Below the pieces are notes generated by a model. The model made no database searches. It was not told the origin of the DNA and saw only the letters and a program-made list of their open reading frames with translations. A stretch of DNA of 64,000 nucleotides, taken from the NCBI RefSeq assembly GCF_009905375.1, contig NC_133650.1, positions 292,220,270 through 292,284,269 on the forward strand. The letters run 5' to 3'. Positions 1-11,601 of the stretch are shown piece after piece. Position 1 is the first letter of the stretch; every line of letters begins with the position of its first letter. Source of the stretch: Apium graveolens. Its lineage: Eukaryota > Streptophyta > Magnoliopsida > Apiales > Apiaceae. The position numbers and the translations under genes are program-made.

Positions 1-1
1 C

Positions 2-2476
2 AAACCGGAAGATATACCTAAGACTGCATTTCGCACTAGATATGGACATTATGAGTTCCTAGTTATGTCATTTGGTTTGACTAACGCACCCGCGACTTTC
101 ATGGATCTGATTAACAGAGTCTTTAAGAAGTATCTGGACGAATGCGTGATAGTCTTCATCGATGACATTCTAATTTACTCTAGATCGGAGGAGGAATATG
201 TAGAACACCTCAGAATAGTATTGGAAATCTTACGGAAAGAAAAATTGTATGCCAAATTCTCAAAGTGTGAATTTTGGTTGAAAGAAGTTCAGTTTTTGGG
301 TCATGTGATTAGTAAGGAAGGAATTCTCGTAGACCCTGCAAAGATAGAAGCTGTCGCTAATTGGGAACAACCAACCACGCCCACCGAGGTAAGAAGCTTT
401 ATTGGACTGGCCGGGTATTATCGAAGGTTTATAAAGGATTTCGCCAAGATAGCAGTCCCATTGTCTAGACTTACTCGGAAAACAGAAAAGTTTGTTTGGA
501 CAGAGAAATGTGAGGAGAGTTTCTAAGAATTGAAGAAAAGGTTGGTATCGGCCCCAGTGCTGGCCCTACCAGACGATAAAGGGAACTTTGTGATTTATAG
601 TGATGTGTCCCATAAAGGTTTGGGATGTGTGCTGATGCAGCACGGTAAGGTGATTGCCTATGCATCCAGGCAATTAAAGGAATATGAAGTGAGGTACCCC
701 ACCCATGACTTAAAATTAGCCGCCATAATGTTTGCCCTTAAGATGTGGACACATTACCTATACGTAGAAAAGTGTGAGATTTATACTGACCACAAGAGTC
801 TTAAATATATCTTCACCCAGAAGAAGCTAAACATGAGGCAAAGAAGGTGGTTAGAATTGATTAAGGACTACGACTGCGAAATTCTTTATCACCCCGGGAA
901 GGCCAATGTGGTGGCCGATGCCCTTAGTCATAAGGAAAGATTGAAAAGGATCACCACGTCAGAGGATTCGATCAGAGAATTTGAAAAGTTAGAGATTGAG
1001 GTCAAGGTCGCTGAGCCAGGGACCGAAGGCTTGTATGAGATGGTTATGCAACCGGAGCTACTGGAAAAGATTAGGCGATGCCAAGAAATAGTGTTGAGGG
1101 AGAACAAGAAACTGTTAAGCGGAGAGGAGGCCAAGTGTGAACCAGACGAGAAGGGAATTAGAAGGCATGCCTACATGATATGGGTCCCTAACATCCAAGA
1201 ATTAAAGGATGAAATTTTACGTGAAGGACACAGCTCTAGATTTACGGTCCACCCAGGGAGCACCAAAATGTACCAAGATTTGAAGGAGTACTACTGGTGG
1301 CCTAACATGAAGAAGGATATAGCGGCGTGGGTCAGTAAGTGTATGACCTGTCAGAGAGCAAAGGCAGAACACCAACGACCAAGTGGACTCTTGCAACCCT
1401 TAGAAATTCCGATGTGGAAATGGGAGCAGATAACTATGGATTTTGTGGTAGGATTTCCCCGAACTAAGACTAACCGTGATGCAATATGGTTAATTGTAGA
1501 CCGACTAACCAAGTCAGCGCACTTTCTTCCAATTAAGGAAACCTACATAGTGGATAGATTAGCGGAGCTATACATTAAGGAAATTGTGGTCAGACATGGA
1601 GTGCCCGTAGCTATCGTATCTGACCGAGATCCCCGATTCAACTCCAGATTTTGGAGGAGCTTTCAGGAATGCCTAGGAACCAAACTAAATATGAGCACCG
1701 CTTACCATCCGTAAACAGATGGACAAAGTGAGCGAACCATTCAAACATTGGAGGACATCTTGAGAATGTGTGCAATTGATTTTAAGGGTTTTAGGGATGA
1801 ACACCTGTCTTTGATAGAGTTTGCCTATAACAACAGTTATCATGCGAGTATCGAAATGCCCCCATACGAGGCGTTGTATGGACAAAGGTGCCGTTAGCCC
1901 TTGTATTGGGATGAAGTTGGTGAGAGAAAGTTACTAGGTCCCGACTTGGTGCAAAGGACAAGGGACATAGTTCAATTAGTTAGAGGACGCCTAGCAGCAG
2001 CCCAAGACCGACAGCGTAAATACGCCGATCTGGCAAGGAAGGATAGAGAGTATGAAGTGGGTGACCAGGTTTTTCTGAAAGTGTCACCATGGAAAGGATT
2101 GATGAGATTTGGGAAGAAGGGAAGCTGAGCCCCCGTTAAATTGGACCTTTCGAGATTCTAAGACGGATAGGACCCGTGGCATACGAGTTAGCTTTACCTC
2201 CAAATCTTCAACAGGTTCATAATGTTTTTCATGTATCAATGTTGAGGAAGTATAATGTGGATGCCAAACATATAGTGGAGCATGAGCAAGTAGACGTTCA
2301 ACCAGATCTGTCCTATATTGAGCAGCCAGTCGAAATCATTGACCAAAAAGAGTAAGTACTCCGGAATAAGAGTGTCAATCTAGTCAAAGTCTTATGGAGG
2401 CATCACAACGTCGAGGAGTCGACTTGGGAATTAGAAAGTCACATGCAAGAAAAGTACCCCCATCTATTTGTGGATT
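2..2476 (+). pseudogene. Gypsy-1 pol (RT, RNase H, integrase, chromodomain), broken
   Basis: The polyprotein would supply reverse transcription and integration. Reading starts inside RT; the catalytic FIDDILIYS motif (YxDD type) is at about 155-181 and intact. RNase H follows at about 560-950. Integrase has an HHCC finger at about 1230-1360, TMDFVVGF with the first catalytic Asp, VSDRDP with the second, and DGQSER with the Glu. The chromodomain-like end is at about 2390-2460. Lesions: TAA at 524-526 and at 1712-1714 (both where Gln is usual), a TAG at about 1894, a one-base loss near 2123 that shifts the frame, and further stops after it. The domains stay collinear, so this is a decayed copy and not a rearranged one. 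Confidence 0.9.
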
Positions 2477-2494
2477 GGTTCCGGGATGGAATTC

Positions 2495-2510
2495 TTTTAA
2501 GGGGGGAGAC
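2495..2510 (+). other. Polypurine tract of Gypsy-1
   Basis: The purine run TTAAGGGGGGAGAC sits directly against the TG start of the LTR. It is the expected primer site for plus-strand DNA synthesis. Confidence 0.85.
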
Positions 2511-4573
2511 TGTAAGAACCCTGATTTTTATAATATTTTAAAACTTCAGTGAATAGTAACTGGAACTAATTATGTAATATGTATGGAGTTCATCACAAAT
2601 ATGAATAGTGAAATTTTGGAAATTCGAGATCATATTCTTGTTTGTCGAGGAAAATAAGTGAATGTAAAAGCCGTCGGAATTCGAAGATTCACGATTATAC
2701 TACATGTTTTTGTATCCGTAAGGAATGGCGTAGAACCGGGTATACTGCATGGAATAAACATTATATTAAGGTTCTCTATGATCAAGAGAAAGGAATAGAA
2801 TTGGTTAAAGGATTATAAGCGATAAAAAAATTCACTACGAAACGAAATGTTATGCGAGTAAACTATCGGAATGGAACGACTATCGCGTGTACGATAAATA
2901 ATCGAATGAGAAATTAATTTCATGCAAGTTGGCCATGCAAAACGAAGCTAACTAGTAGTTAGGAGATGTAACTAGGGAATTAGTAGCTAACTAGAATAGT
3001 TAGTGGAATAGTAGTAGAATAGTAAGTGAATAGTAAATGGGAGACAAGGAAGTACAAGGCCATACCTCCTCATTTTCACTCATCTAAATTGTCAACCAAG
3101 CCATTTTTTGCTGATTATTATGCCCATATATACACACTATCAAACACATCTTATACACTCCCACACTTTAACAAAAAATTAAGCCAAACCCCCCCACCTC
3201 TCTCTTGCTCTCAGCTGCTTCATGCAGAAAAGGAGAAGAGCTCTCTTCTTCACTTCACTTCTCCATCCTTCCCTCTATTAAAAATTCTATAAAAATTCAA
3301 AAAGCTTCCTTACATCCTAGTAAAGGTATATCTATGATTTCATGGCCAAATTCTTAATGGTTTGTGAGAAACAAATTCTTGAAGTTCAAAAACTTTATGG
3401 ACTGTTTTGACTAACATGGTTTCTTGGTTTTATTTCTTAAGGATCTAGCCCTTCTAAGTGTTTTTCAAGCAAACCAAGCCCTAATCATCTTAGTACTAAC
3501 CCTCCTAGTGCTCAAGAAGGTATAACTTCCAACTCTTTAAAGTTTTAAGGGTGGGTTTAAGAGTTATTTATGTTGTAAATGATATAATTATTTTGGGACT
3601 GGAATGTGGCCTGCCCGGCACGGAGAGGTATAGGGTAGTGACCAAGCGCGGAGTGCCGCTGTATACATTTATATGGTCTCTGTGACCATTAACTTTCGGA
3701 ATTGCACGGAAATGGGCAACCATCGTGTAATGTCTTGATAAGCCCAAAGGCGGCTAGGTTTGTATTCCTTCTACTAGTAGAGAAAATTTCGTATTCGACT
3801 GATCACCGGTACGTGGTTTATTCCAGTATAGTCCCTTTCCTCCACTTTGGATAAATTGTTGTGAAACCTACAGCAGAAGGCCGATAAGGCTGAGTTTTAA
3901 ATAAGGATGTTGATGTATATATATCACATCCATTTGAGAATCTTGGTTCAAACATCATATTGAGATTTTGAGATGAAATGAGTACGAGTATAAACTGATT
4001 AAACTGATACATTTAAAGTTGAATTTAGCATAAAATTTGACAAGTATATAAACTTTTAGAAACCTTGATTATACAATGCTAAATGGTTGTTTTTCCCTAT
4101 TTGATCATATTTAAATAATGGATATCTATATCTTGCTAAGTGTTAGTGCTCACTCTTGCTTTTATAAACATCATATCACAACAGATTACCAGCATGGCCC
4201 GAACCAGGAGGACTGCCCGCAAGCGGGTAGAGGACGCACGTGAGTACCGTAGACTGTTCGTCCGCCAGCTACCTCAGGTAGACGAGTAGAGATAGTTTCC
4301 TTTTGAGTACTTGAACCAAGACTATTTATGACCCAAACCAGTCTCATGTAGAGCTGTTCTCGGCGTTCACCCTTTTAAGATAATTTCCTTTGGTCTATAA
4401 TAACTTAAATACTTTAACGTTAATTTAGTAATGTTTCTGAGCATATAACCTGTGTGTGTGTGAGTTTGGTTAAAAGGTCGAGTAATGATGTTAAAAGAGG
4501 ATAATTATTTATTAGACAATATTAAGTGATCGTAACAACCCGAATTCCCGACCTTGAAATTGGGGGTGTTACA
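2511..4573 (+). repeat. Gypsy-1 3' LTR (2,063 bp)
   Basis: The LTR begins TGTAAGAACCC just after the polypurine tract and ends GGGTGTTACA, giving the usual TG...CA ends. A TATA-like CATATATACA lies at about 3125, followed by a pyrimidine-rich stretch that could be the leader. The region 3292-4190 has no convincing coding sequence, and the ORF-like stretch at 3026-3292 is low-complexity LTR sequence. The partner LTR is outside the window, so the boundaries rest on terminal motifs, the polypurine tract and the return of Athila coding sequence at 4574. Confidence 0.85.
4194..4289 (+). CDS. Arg-rich micro-ORF in the Gypsy-1 LTR (31 aa)
   Basis: A short ORF near the 3' end of the LTR starts MARTRRTARKRVEDAREYRR and stops with TAG at 4287-4289. 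It is very rich in Arg and lies where the transcript leader would be if transcription starts in the LTR. Its local base composition is more GC-rich than the surrounding LTR. I do not recognise it as a named gene. It may be chance, or a leader peptide conserved in this LTR family. Confidence 0.3.
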   Translation: MARTRRTARKRVEDAREYRRLFVRQLPQVDE

Positions 4574-6105
4574 CCTTTCTTCGGCACATACTGAACTGGA
4601 CTCACCCAAGAACTGTCAGAAATAGGATAGATGATCCCTGCATCTAGCCACTTGATAATTTCCTTCTTCACAACTTCTTTCATTATTGGATTTAGCCTTC
4701 TATGTTGTTCCACAGTTGGCTTGCTTCCATCCTCTAGCAGAATTTTATGCATGTAATAAGATGGGATGATTCCCTTGATATCTGCTATAGTCAATCCAAT
4801 TACCGATTTGAACTCTCTCAGAATTCTTAAAAGCTTTTCCTCATCACTACCTGAAAGGTCAGATACAATAATAACAGGAAAAGTAGATGCATCAACTAAA
4901 AAAGCATACCTTAAGTGTTCAGGAAATGGTTTAAGCTCGAGTGTAGGAGCTTCCTCGATAGTTGGCTTGAGATGCCCCTCAGCATTTTCCAGTTCTCACA
5001 TTCCAAGAGATTCAAAAGGCATATTCAGCCTTCGCTTCCAAGGAGAAGCATTCAAATATTGCAACTGTTCATCACCTTCATCATCTTCACTATCTGAATT
5101 CCCCAACAAGGCCTTCTCTAAGGCATTAGACCTTAGCATTTGATCAATTTTTGAAGTAACCACGGAATCGACCAATTCCACTTTTAAGCACTCCTCATTA
5201 TCAGTAGGGAATTTCATGGCATTGGACACATTGAACGTCACATCCTGATCCAACACTCGCATAGTGAGTTCACCTTTCTGCATATCAATCAAGGTTCGGC
5301 CAGTAGCCAAGAATGGTCTTCCCAAGATTATAGGAATCTTTTTATCCTCCTCAAAATCAAGAATTATAAAATCAGCAGGAAAGATAAGTTTTTCCACCTT
5401 GACCAAGACATCCTCCACAATGCCTCATGGATATGTAATAGAATGATCGACCAACTGCAAGGAATATTTTAGATCTGGTAAATCCAACTTCTTGAAGACA
5501 GACAAAGGCATCATATTGATGCTAGCTCCCAAATCACATAAATACTTATCGAACGAAAAGTTTCCAATAGTGCAAGGAATAGTGAAGTTTCCAAGATCTT
5601 TAAGCTTCGGAGGCAATTTCTGTTACAGCACAACAATGCATTCCTCCATTAGAGCAACAGTCTCTAAGTCATCGAGCTTCACTTTCAGAGAGAGAATACC
5701 TTTCATAAACTTCGCATAACTAGGCATATGTTCAAGAGCTTCAGTGAAAGGTATGTTGATATGAAGTTTCTTGAACACCTCCAGAAACTTTGTAAACTGC
5801 TTATCCAACTTTTGCTTCTACAGCCTCATAGGAAAATGAGGTGGAGGATAGATCTGCTTCTCCCCTGTATTACCCTCAGGAGGAGTGTGTTCCACAGTTT
5901 TCTTCTTTGGTTCCACTTCTGCTTCCTTTTACACTTCTTCTTCAGCCACATCTTCAAATTCTGGAACTTGAGCTTTTTCTTGGCTTGCGACCTTCCCATA
6001 CCTCAATGTAATTGCTGTAACCTGCACTTTTGCTTCCCACTTGGATGGCACTTCAATGTCACTAGGTTGTCGATCTAGAAAGGCATCGGCAATCTGCCCA
6101 ATTTG
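4574..6105 (-). pseudogene. Athila-like protease and N-terminal RT, truncated
   Basis: On the minus strand this reads from the end of gag into a retroviral-type aspartic protease and then the start of reverse transcriptase. Visible blocks are PPKLKDLGNFTIPCTIGN, the active site LCDLGASINMMP at about 5510-5545, the flap and terminal region IILGRPFLATGRTLIDM at about 5285-5340, and the RT start (VEQHRRLNP, ending in a PKKG block) at about 4575-4710. Stops occur at about 5625, 5810 and 5930 and a frame break near 5425. The reading is cut off at 4574 by the Gypsy-1 LTR. The acidic linker at about 5070-5110 is typical of the family. This is the continuation of the gag at 38623-39846. Confidence 0.85.
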
Positions 6106-6110
6106 ATTTT
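6106..6110. repeat. Target-site duplication of Copia A (left), ATTTT
   Basis: ATTTT directly precedes the left LTR of Copia A and matches ATTTT at 38618-38622 on the other side. This defines Copia A as one insertion spanning 6111-38617. Confidence 0.85.
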
Positions 6111-7156
6111 TGTTAGTCCCTTAACAATATGACAAGAATTACAGAAGGGGGGTTGAATGGAATTCTTGAAACTTTTTCTTGAAATAAAGTGTTCTAACTC
6201 AAATATAAATATAAGTGTATTGATTAGCACAATGCGGAATAAAATTTTAAGTGAATCAAAACACAAGTAATTAAAAACAAGAGTCTTTAAATTTTTTTTG
6301 GTGGATTTGAATGATTCCCCCATAGATATATTTTGTATATCGAGAGAATCCTGTGTGCAAAAATGCTCACAGCTGCTTACAACAATTAAATTTCTAAGAC
6401 TACAGAGAAATGCTAAGAATCCTGCTTACAAATGTTTCTCTGCTTTCTTACTTAGATCGATCGTGTCTTAGTTGCTGCTACTTGGTTTATATATCACCAA
6501 GATTACAAAGTAATAAGACAAGATAATAAAACAAAAACTATCTAGTCTATTACAATGCTACTTCATTACTCTATTCCAGCATCTTTGAATATCTTCATAA
6601 TAGCATGGAAATGGCAATGCTTCTTTGTTCTCGAATACCCAGTTGAATAGGTTACCACATTCCATTTGTATCCACTCGACGCATGTGACTGTGTTATCAC
6701 TGTCAACAGATATTTGAATTCTTTATCCATCGGGTTCATGATCATCCGTCGAGTTATTGATCATCCGCCGGGTTGTCTATTTGATCATCCATCGACTTCA
6801 TTGTAGGTTATACGTCGGGTAGCAAACTGGCACTTAACTTCATTTCATTTATGCAGAATTACAAGACATCATCTATGTACAATTAATCAACCTATTCTGC
6901 ATATCTAGTTAAAGTCAACATGACTTGAATACTACTTACAAAATCTATACAATGTTGAATGCAGAAATATGCTACAGACTTATTGTTACATAAGCTACTC
7001 ACTCGATGGATAATAAGTCATCATCCATCGGGACTATAATGAGTCATCCGTCGGGACTAGAAATCTTATCCGTCGAGTGCTACATTATTTCACTAAGTAA
7101 AATCTACTAAGGTGTTTAGTTTATGAAATCATCAAGTACACAACATATACACAACA
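6111..7156 (-). repeat. Copia A 3' LTR
   Basis: In plus coordinates the LTR begins TGTTAGTCCC and ends CACAACA; on the element strand it reads TGTTGTG...CTAACA. It pairs with 37571-38617 (1,046 against 1,047 bp). Two clusters of the ATCCGTCG motif lie at about 6727-6835 (five copies, some mutated) and 7010-7082 (four copies). A TATA-like element sits between arms CTTGGT and ACCAAG near 6482-6505. The cluster at 7010-7082 is flanked by complementary arms and could fold back. Confidence 0.9.
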
Positions 7157-7169
7157 ATCTCCACCAATT
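7157..7169 (-). other. Polypurine tract of Copia A (mutated)
   Basis: On the element strand this reads AATTGGTGGAGAT, against AATTGGGGGAGAT in Copia C and D. It lies directly next to the 3' LTR. Confidence 0.75.
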
Positions 7170-7346
7170 TATGTCTACTGAAATTGTAGCCATAAATTAA
7201 GAGATACTTGATGATAACAAAATACCCTAAAAATATAACTTTAAGAGGAAGTAGATATTATTGAAAAGTGCTTCAATTAACAAAAATGTACAAAGTTTTG
7301 CTCACAGTCATTTTTCAAGATGCTCCTCTAGCCTGAGCAGATTTGT

Positions 7347-10300
7347 CTAGTTTCTTAAAGGTCTGGATCTCTTTCCAAGCTTTCTTTTCTTTTCCTCAAT
7401 TTGATTTTGGAGCTGCCTGTGGAATTCCAGTTCATCAGATTCTGAGAGATTTAGCTTTCCTTGTATTTCCAAAAGAGTCTCATTGCTAGAGATGCTCAAT
7501 TGGTCTTCCAATATGAAGAATCTTCTCACACCTTTATCATCTATGAACTCCATCAGCCAGTAGGGCCTTAGATGTACTCTTCTCCCTGTGTAAGGGATGA
7601 TTAGAGTCTTTGGGAATGCATCTTTAGCCCTAACACTCCTTAGTTCTTCAATCTTCTTCAATACCAATCTTCTTACAGTAATGTGGAACCCAAAGTTCTT
7701 CTTGAAGGATGAATAAAATTTAATCAGTACAACTTGGCTTTCTTGAAGGATTCTGTGAAGAGGCCACTGAATCTCCTTTCCTCCTTTGTACTTGAACACT
7801 AACCTTTCAGGTAGGTTTCTGTATGCATCAATTCCTATCACTTCATCTAGTTCATCCAGATAGAGGTTTAGATCAGAAAATTCTTTGATGTCACACAAGT
7901 ACAGATAGTCTCCCTTACTGACTTTAGATTGAGGTTTGACTTGAGATTTGGATTTGAGAGGTGACAGCTTCACTTTCTTGACTGCTTTTGACTTTGTTCT
8001 TTTTGGCTTGCTAAGGATTGGTAGATTATAGTCAGGAATTGGTATATTCTCCCATTCTATTGGCTCATCTTTGGGCACAATAGGTTCACCATGAATATTC
8101 CTGTAGGGATCCACCACCCTGATATCTTCAAATACCACAGAGGGCTTTGATGCTTGAGTTGTAGATGGTGTGGATTCCTTAGGAAATTGATCTTCCAATT
8201 CCTTGTCAACAATATCCAGTTTCCTTTTAGTTCTTTTAGCCAATTCCTTCTTTCTTGGAGATTTCTTCTGTTGTTCAACTTGCTTCTTTGATACAATAGC
8301 TTCAGATGGTTAAGAGGGAATTTGTTGTGATGAATTTACAGCATGTAGCTTGGCCAAGATAGCAATCTGCTCTTTCTTTTGTTTAGTCTTTTTAGCATCC
8401 AGAGCAACTTGCTTCTTTTCCTGCTTCAATCTAGCCTTTTCTTCTCTCTTTGCTTGAGCAAATTGAGGATGTCCAGCCACCACACAAATTTCTTTCCCAT
8501 TTTTGAAAATCTTGGCAATTCTCCTTTTGGAAGCTGAATCAGCTGGATCTTTGTATACAGCAATTGACCTTGATAGAAGCTTCTTCTCATCAGGCTTAGG
8601 TGTCTCATACACAGTGTCCAAAGGGTTCTTCAATGATGATTTTGAGTAGTTTACCCTTGGTTTAAGAATTATTTCAGCCTTTGGAGATTTGATGCAGGAA
8701 GACTGTCCTCTTTCCAGATAGTTCATGCTCATCTCATTCATACTAATTTGCTTGACTTGAGAGTGATGGATGGCTGACTTAACTGGCTCCTTGACAAGTT
8801 CAAACTTCTTCGGTATTTCCTCATCAATCTTCTCCCAGTTGACTAAACTCAACTTTTCCTTATCAGCTGCTCTTAAGTTGGCTGCTGCTGCATTGATCAG
8901 ATCTATACTATCTGTAACTGATGGCTTTGAGATAGTAATTGAAGGTACAATTACTTTACTGATTTGAATTTGAAGCCTCTCCCCCTCACTTGATCCTTTA
9001 TCCCCCTTTTGTTATCATCAAGTTGAGTAGATGAGGGGTTTTGAACAACCACTAGTTTTAGAAGTAGATCAGTCTGTTGGGCTTGATGGAGATGAATGGC
9101 AGTTAAAGATGCTTCCATGGCTGACATTCTTGTGTCCAAGGAATCTATCTTGGTTGACAGATCAGAATTTTTCCTTAATTTTCTCTTGATAAGCATTGTA
9201 GCTTCTGGAAGTTTAGAATCTATCCTGTCTGAAATAGCCTTTTTCATCTCCTCAATATCATTCTTCATAAAATTCACATCCCTAGCATGCTGGAAGCCTT
9301 GGATTTGTTGAAGTTGCAGGGAGGCTAGATGTGCCTGAAGGAGCTTCTTGGTGCTGGCATTGGTAGTGGTTTGAAGAGCAATATTTGTCTGATTGATTAA
9401 CTGGATCAGGGTTGTCTTGAAGTAATGCTCATCACAGTGCTTTGAGAATGCCCATGATGGCATACCTGACCTTGAACTTGAGCCTACTTCTCCCCCTATG
9501 TCCATGACTTCATTTTCACTATCCCCACTCCCATCTCCAAAGAAATCAGCTGAACCACCAGTCTCATAGTCCACATCACCAGCTATAGAAGGCAAAGCTG
9601 TGATGGCATCCTTAGCTCTCATTATAGATTATGTGGTATGCACCAAATTCAGCATCCTTTCTGCATTGTCATTGCCCTGTTCAGCTAGAAGTTGATAAGC
9701 TGGAACAGGGTTTGTAAATGCCTCAGCATCAAGGGAAGTGGAATCTATAACAACTTTAGGATACTGAGATAGTCCTTCCCTGTCTGCATCCTGGACATTC
9801 ATCGACTCACTAGCAATGACATCCATCCTTATTGCTCCAGTACTCGTATTTCTCTCATTTTCTCTCTTTTGTTGCATCAGGGTCTCACCCTGGCTCCCCA
9901 CCCTCACACCCTCACCTTCACCTACTAAGGTGGGACTCCTCTCACTCTCTTTTGCCAATCCTGAAGAAATGGATTGTAGATTTTCACTTATTTCCTTACC
10001 TTTTTCCTGGGAGCAACCCAGACTCTCACTCAAAACACTCCTCTCTCTCAATCCTAAGAGTGACTGTACAACCACTAAATCTTCTGCACTTCAAATAATT
10101 GAAGTTTGAAGTTGTGTAGAGATACTCGACAGATGAGTGATATCCATTGAGTGAGTGGTTTTGCTATCCGACGGATAACTGCTGTTAGGCTTATCCGTCG
10201 GGATACAATCACTACTCGACGGATGAGCAATATCCGTCGAGAGAGTAGAAATGAATGAGCTGGGAATAGAAACTATTGTTGACTCTTTGCTGATTGAAGA

Positions 10301-11596
10301 TATTTTAGGCACAGATGACACAACAGATCCTGAAAGAATTGGAAAGTGAGCCAACAAATCATCTAAAAGATGATGCTCACTTGCACTAGATTTTGGCTTC
10401 CCCAACAGAGTTAAAGAAGGGGAATCAGGAATTGATGTGTTTATCATATCCACATCCAGAGAATTTGTTGGTGAGTTTCGTGTTTGAGGTGCTTCTATAA
10501 CTAGAGATTTTGGCTGTGACTCCACATTTATTGGAGCCACATCAAACTGAATTTGTGAAGGTGCAGTGACTGTGTCTTTAGCACCAGTTTACACAGTGTG
10601 TGTACCCTATGCACCCTCAAAGGTTTTTAATTTCTTCTTTCTGGCATAAGTTTGGGGTGAGCTTGTGTCCCTAACCCTCTTGGCCTGTGCTCTTGGTTGA
10701 GAGCTTTGTTCAATAGCTACATCCTTATGGGAGGATGCAACTAGAAATGAGCTTTTGTCCTTTTTAAGCACTGCAGTTTGTTGGGAAACTGCAGTGTGGC
10801 TAGGCTGGGATTTACTCAACTCTCCAACCTTATTCTTGGGGTTTCTTTTATGTTCACCCCTTCCCTCACCTAATTTACCCTCCTTCACACTCCCCTCTTT
10901 GGCTTTAGTGGATTTTTCAACTGGCATCTTTTGGGAGATACCAGAGGGGGCTTTCTTTGATTTAGATTTTGAAATAATTATAGGTTTGGCAGCTTTGGTA
11001 GGCAACTGTTTGGTCATTGACACAGTTGCCATAGCCACACTTGAACTCAAAGAAATTGTGGAGGTTGGAATAGTTGCAGGGATAGGTGAACTTACCTCAC
11101 TTACCTGAGGTGCTTGCATTACAGGAAAATAGAACATTGGCACATCCTTATGATGATTGGCCCTGTTCCAATCTGTAATGAGCCTTCTCTCTTGAACCCA
11201 ACAATCTAGTTTGTTGTTAGGGTTCTCAAGCACAATCTCTTCACAGAGGTGGTTAGCTAATAACATAAGAAATCTAGCATAATACACATTTTTACCTCTT
11301 TTATTTAACTCTCCTAATTTAAAACCTAACTCAAACAAGATAAGGTCACTGAAATTATATAATTTATCTGTAACTAGCATGTAGAGCATGTTAAGCATGT
11401 GAATATTCACTAAATCAAAATTACTGATCTTTCCTGAGAAAACCTTTGTAACTACATCACACAAGAAACTCCACTCTTTCCTAAGACCCATTCTCCTAAT
11501 ATCACTCAGTTTAGAAGTAGGAAGTGCATATTGCATGGAATTAAGCATATTGATTATATCAGTGTCAGTGTGTGGTGAAGTCACATTGTTATCAGG
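7347..11596 (-). pseudogene. Copia A third ORF, main part (C-terminal and middle)
   Basis: This continues the ORF that starts at 19340 and was cut by Copia B. It lies downstream of pol, where Sireviruses may carry an extra ORF. Order: the rest of an N-terminal conserved domain (about 10950-11596; LRKEWSFLCDVVTKVFSG), a Lys/Ser/Pro-rich stretch with basic clusters AKRVRD and ARKKKLK that could be a nuclear signal, a Ser/Thr/acidic region holding ATCCGTCG motifs (10125-10245), a coiled-coil stretch near 9060-9330, and a conserved basic C-terminus (FGFHITVRRLVLKKIEELR) ending at 7347. Stops occur near 10600, 10085, 9625 and 8300, with one frame break near 8900. I see no membrane segment, so an envelope role is unsupported. 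The N-terminal part resembles the 'putative plant transposon protein' family, but this is from memory. Confidence 0.75.
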
Positions 11597-11601
11597 AATT
11601 T
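11597..11601. repeat. Target-site duplication of Copia B (left), AATTT
   Basis: AATTT precedes the TG of the Copia B 5' LTR and is repeated at 19045-19049. The two flanks join into a continuous Copia A ORF3 reading, as in the uninterrupted Copia C at about 30290. Confidence 0.9.

Larger units (their letters stand above)
1..4573 (+). mobile_element. Gypsy-1: Tekay-like chromovirus, 3' part
   Basis: This is the 3' half of a Ty3/Gypsy element that enters from the left edge of the window. In order it shows reverse transcriptase (from the middle of the palm), RNase H, integrase, a C-terminal chromodomain-like tail, a polypurine tract and one LTR. The integrase HHCC finger and the chromodomain-like end (VEESTWELE) point to the Tekay/Del branch of plant chromoviruses. 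The LTR ends at TGTTACA, and the next bases belong to an Athila-like pol read on the opposite strand, so this element was inserted into Athila. The 5' LTR and gag lie outside the window, so the target-site duplication cannot be checked. Confidence 0.9.

Noticed and set aside
3026..3292. Open reading frame of 88 codons on the plus strand
   Set aside because: Low-complexity sequence inside the Gypsy-1 LTR around the TATA and pyrimidine-rich region; no family features.
4766..5143. Plus-strand open frame overlapping Athila pol
   Set aside because: Antisense shadow of the minus-strand protease region.
9816..10109. Plus-strand open frames over Copia A ORF3
   Set aside because: Opposite-strand shadow; the conserved protein reading is on the minus strand and matches Copia C and D.
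10125..10245. CRISPR-like array of short repeats
   Set aside because: The motif is only about 10 bp, in both orientations, with uneven spacing, inside a plant retrotransposon ORF.
7347..11596. Third ORF as a retroviral envelope
   Set aside because: No signal peptide, membrane segment or envelope-like layout could be seen; the protein is basic and coiled-coil.
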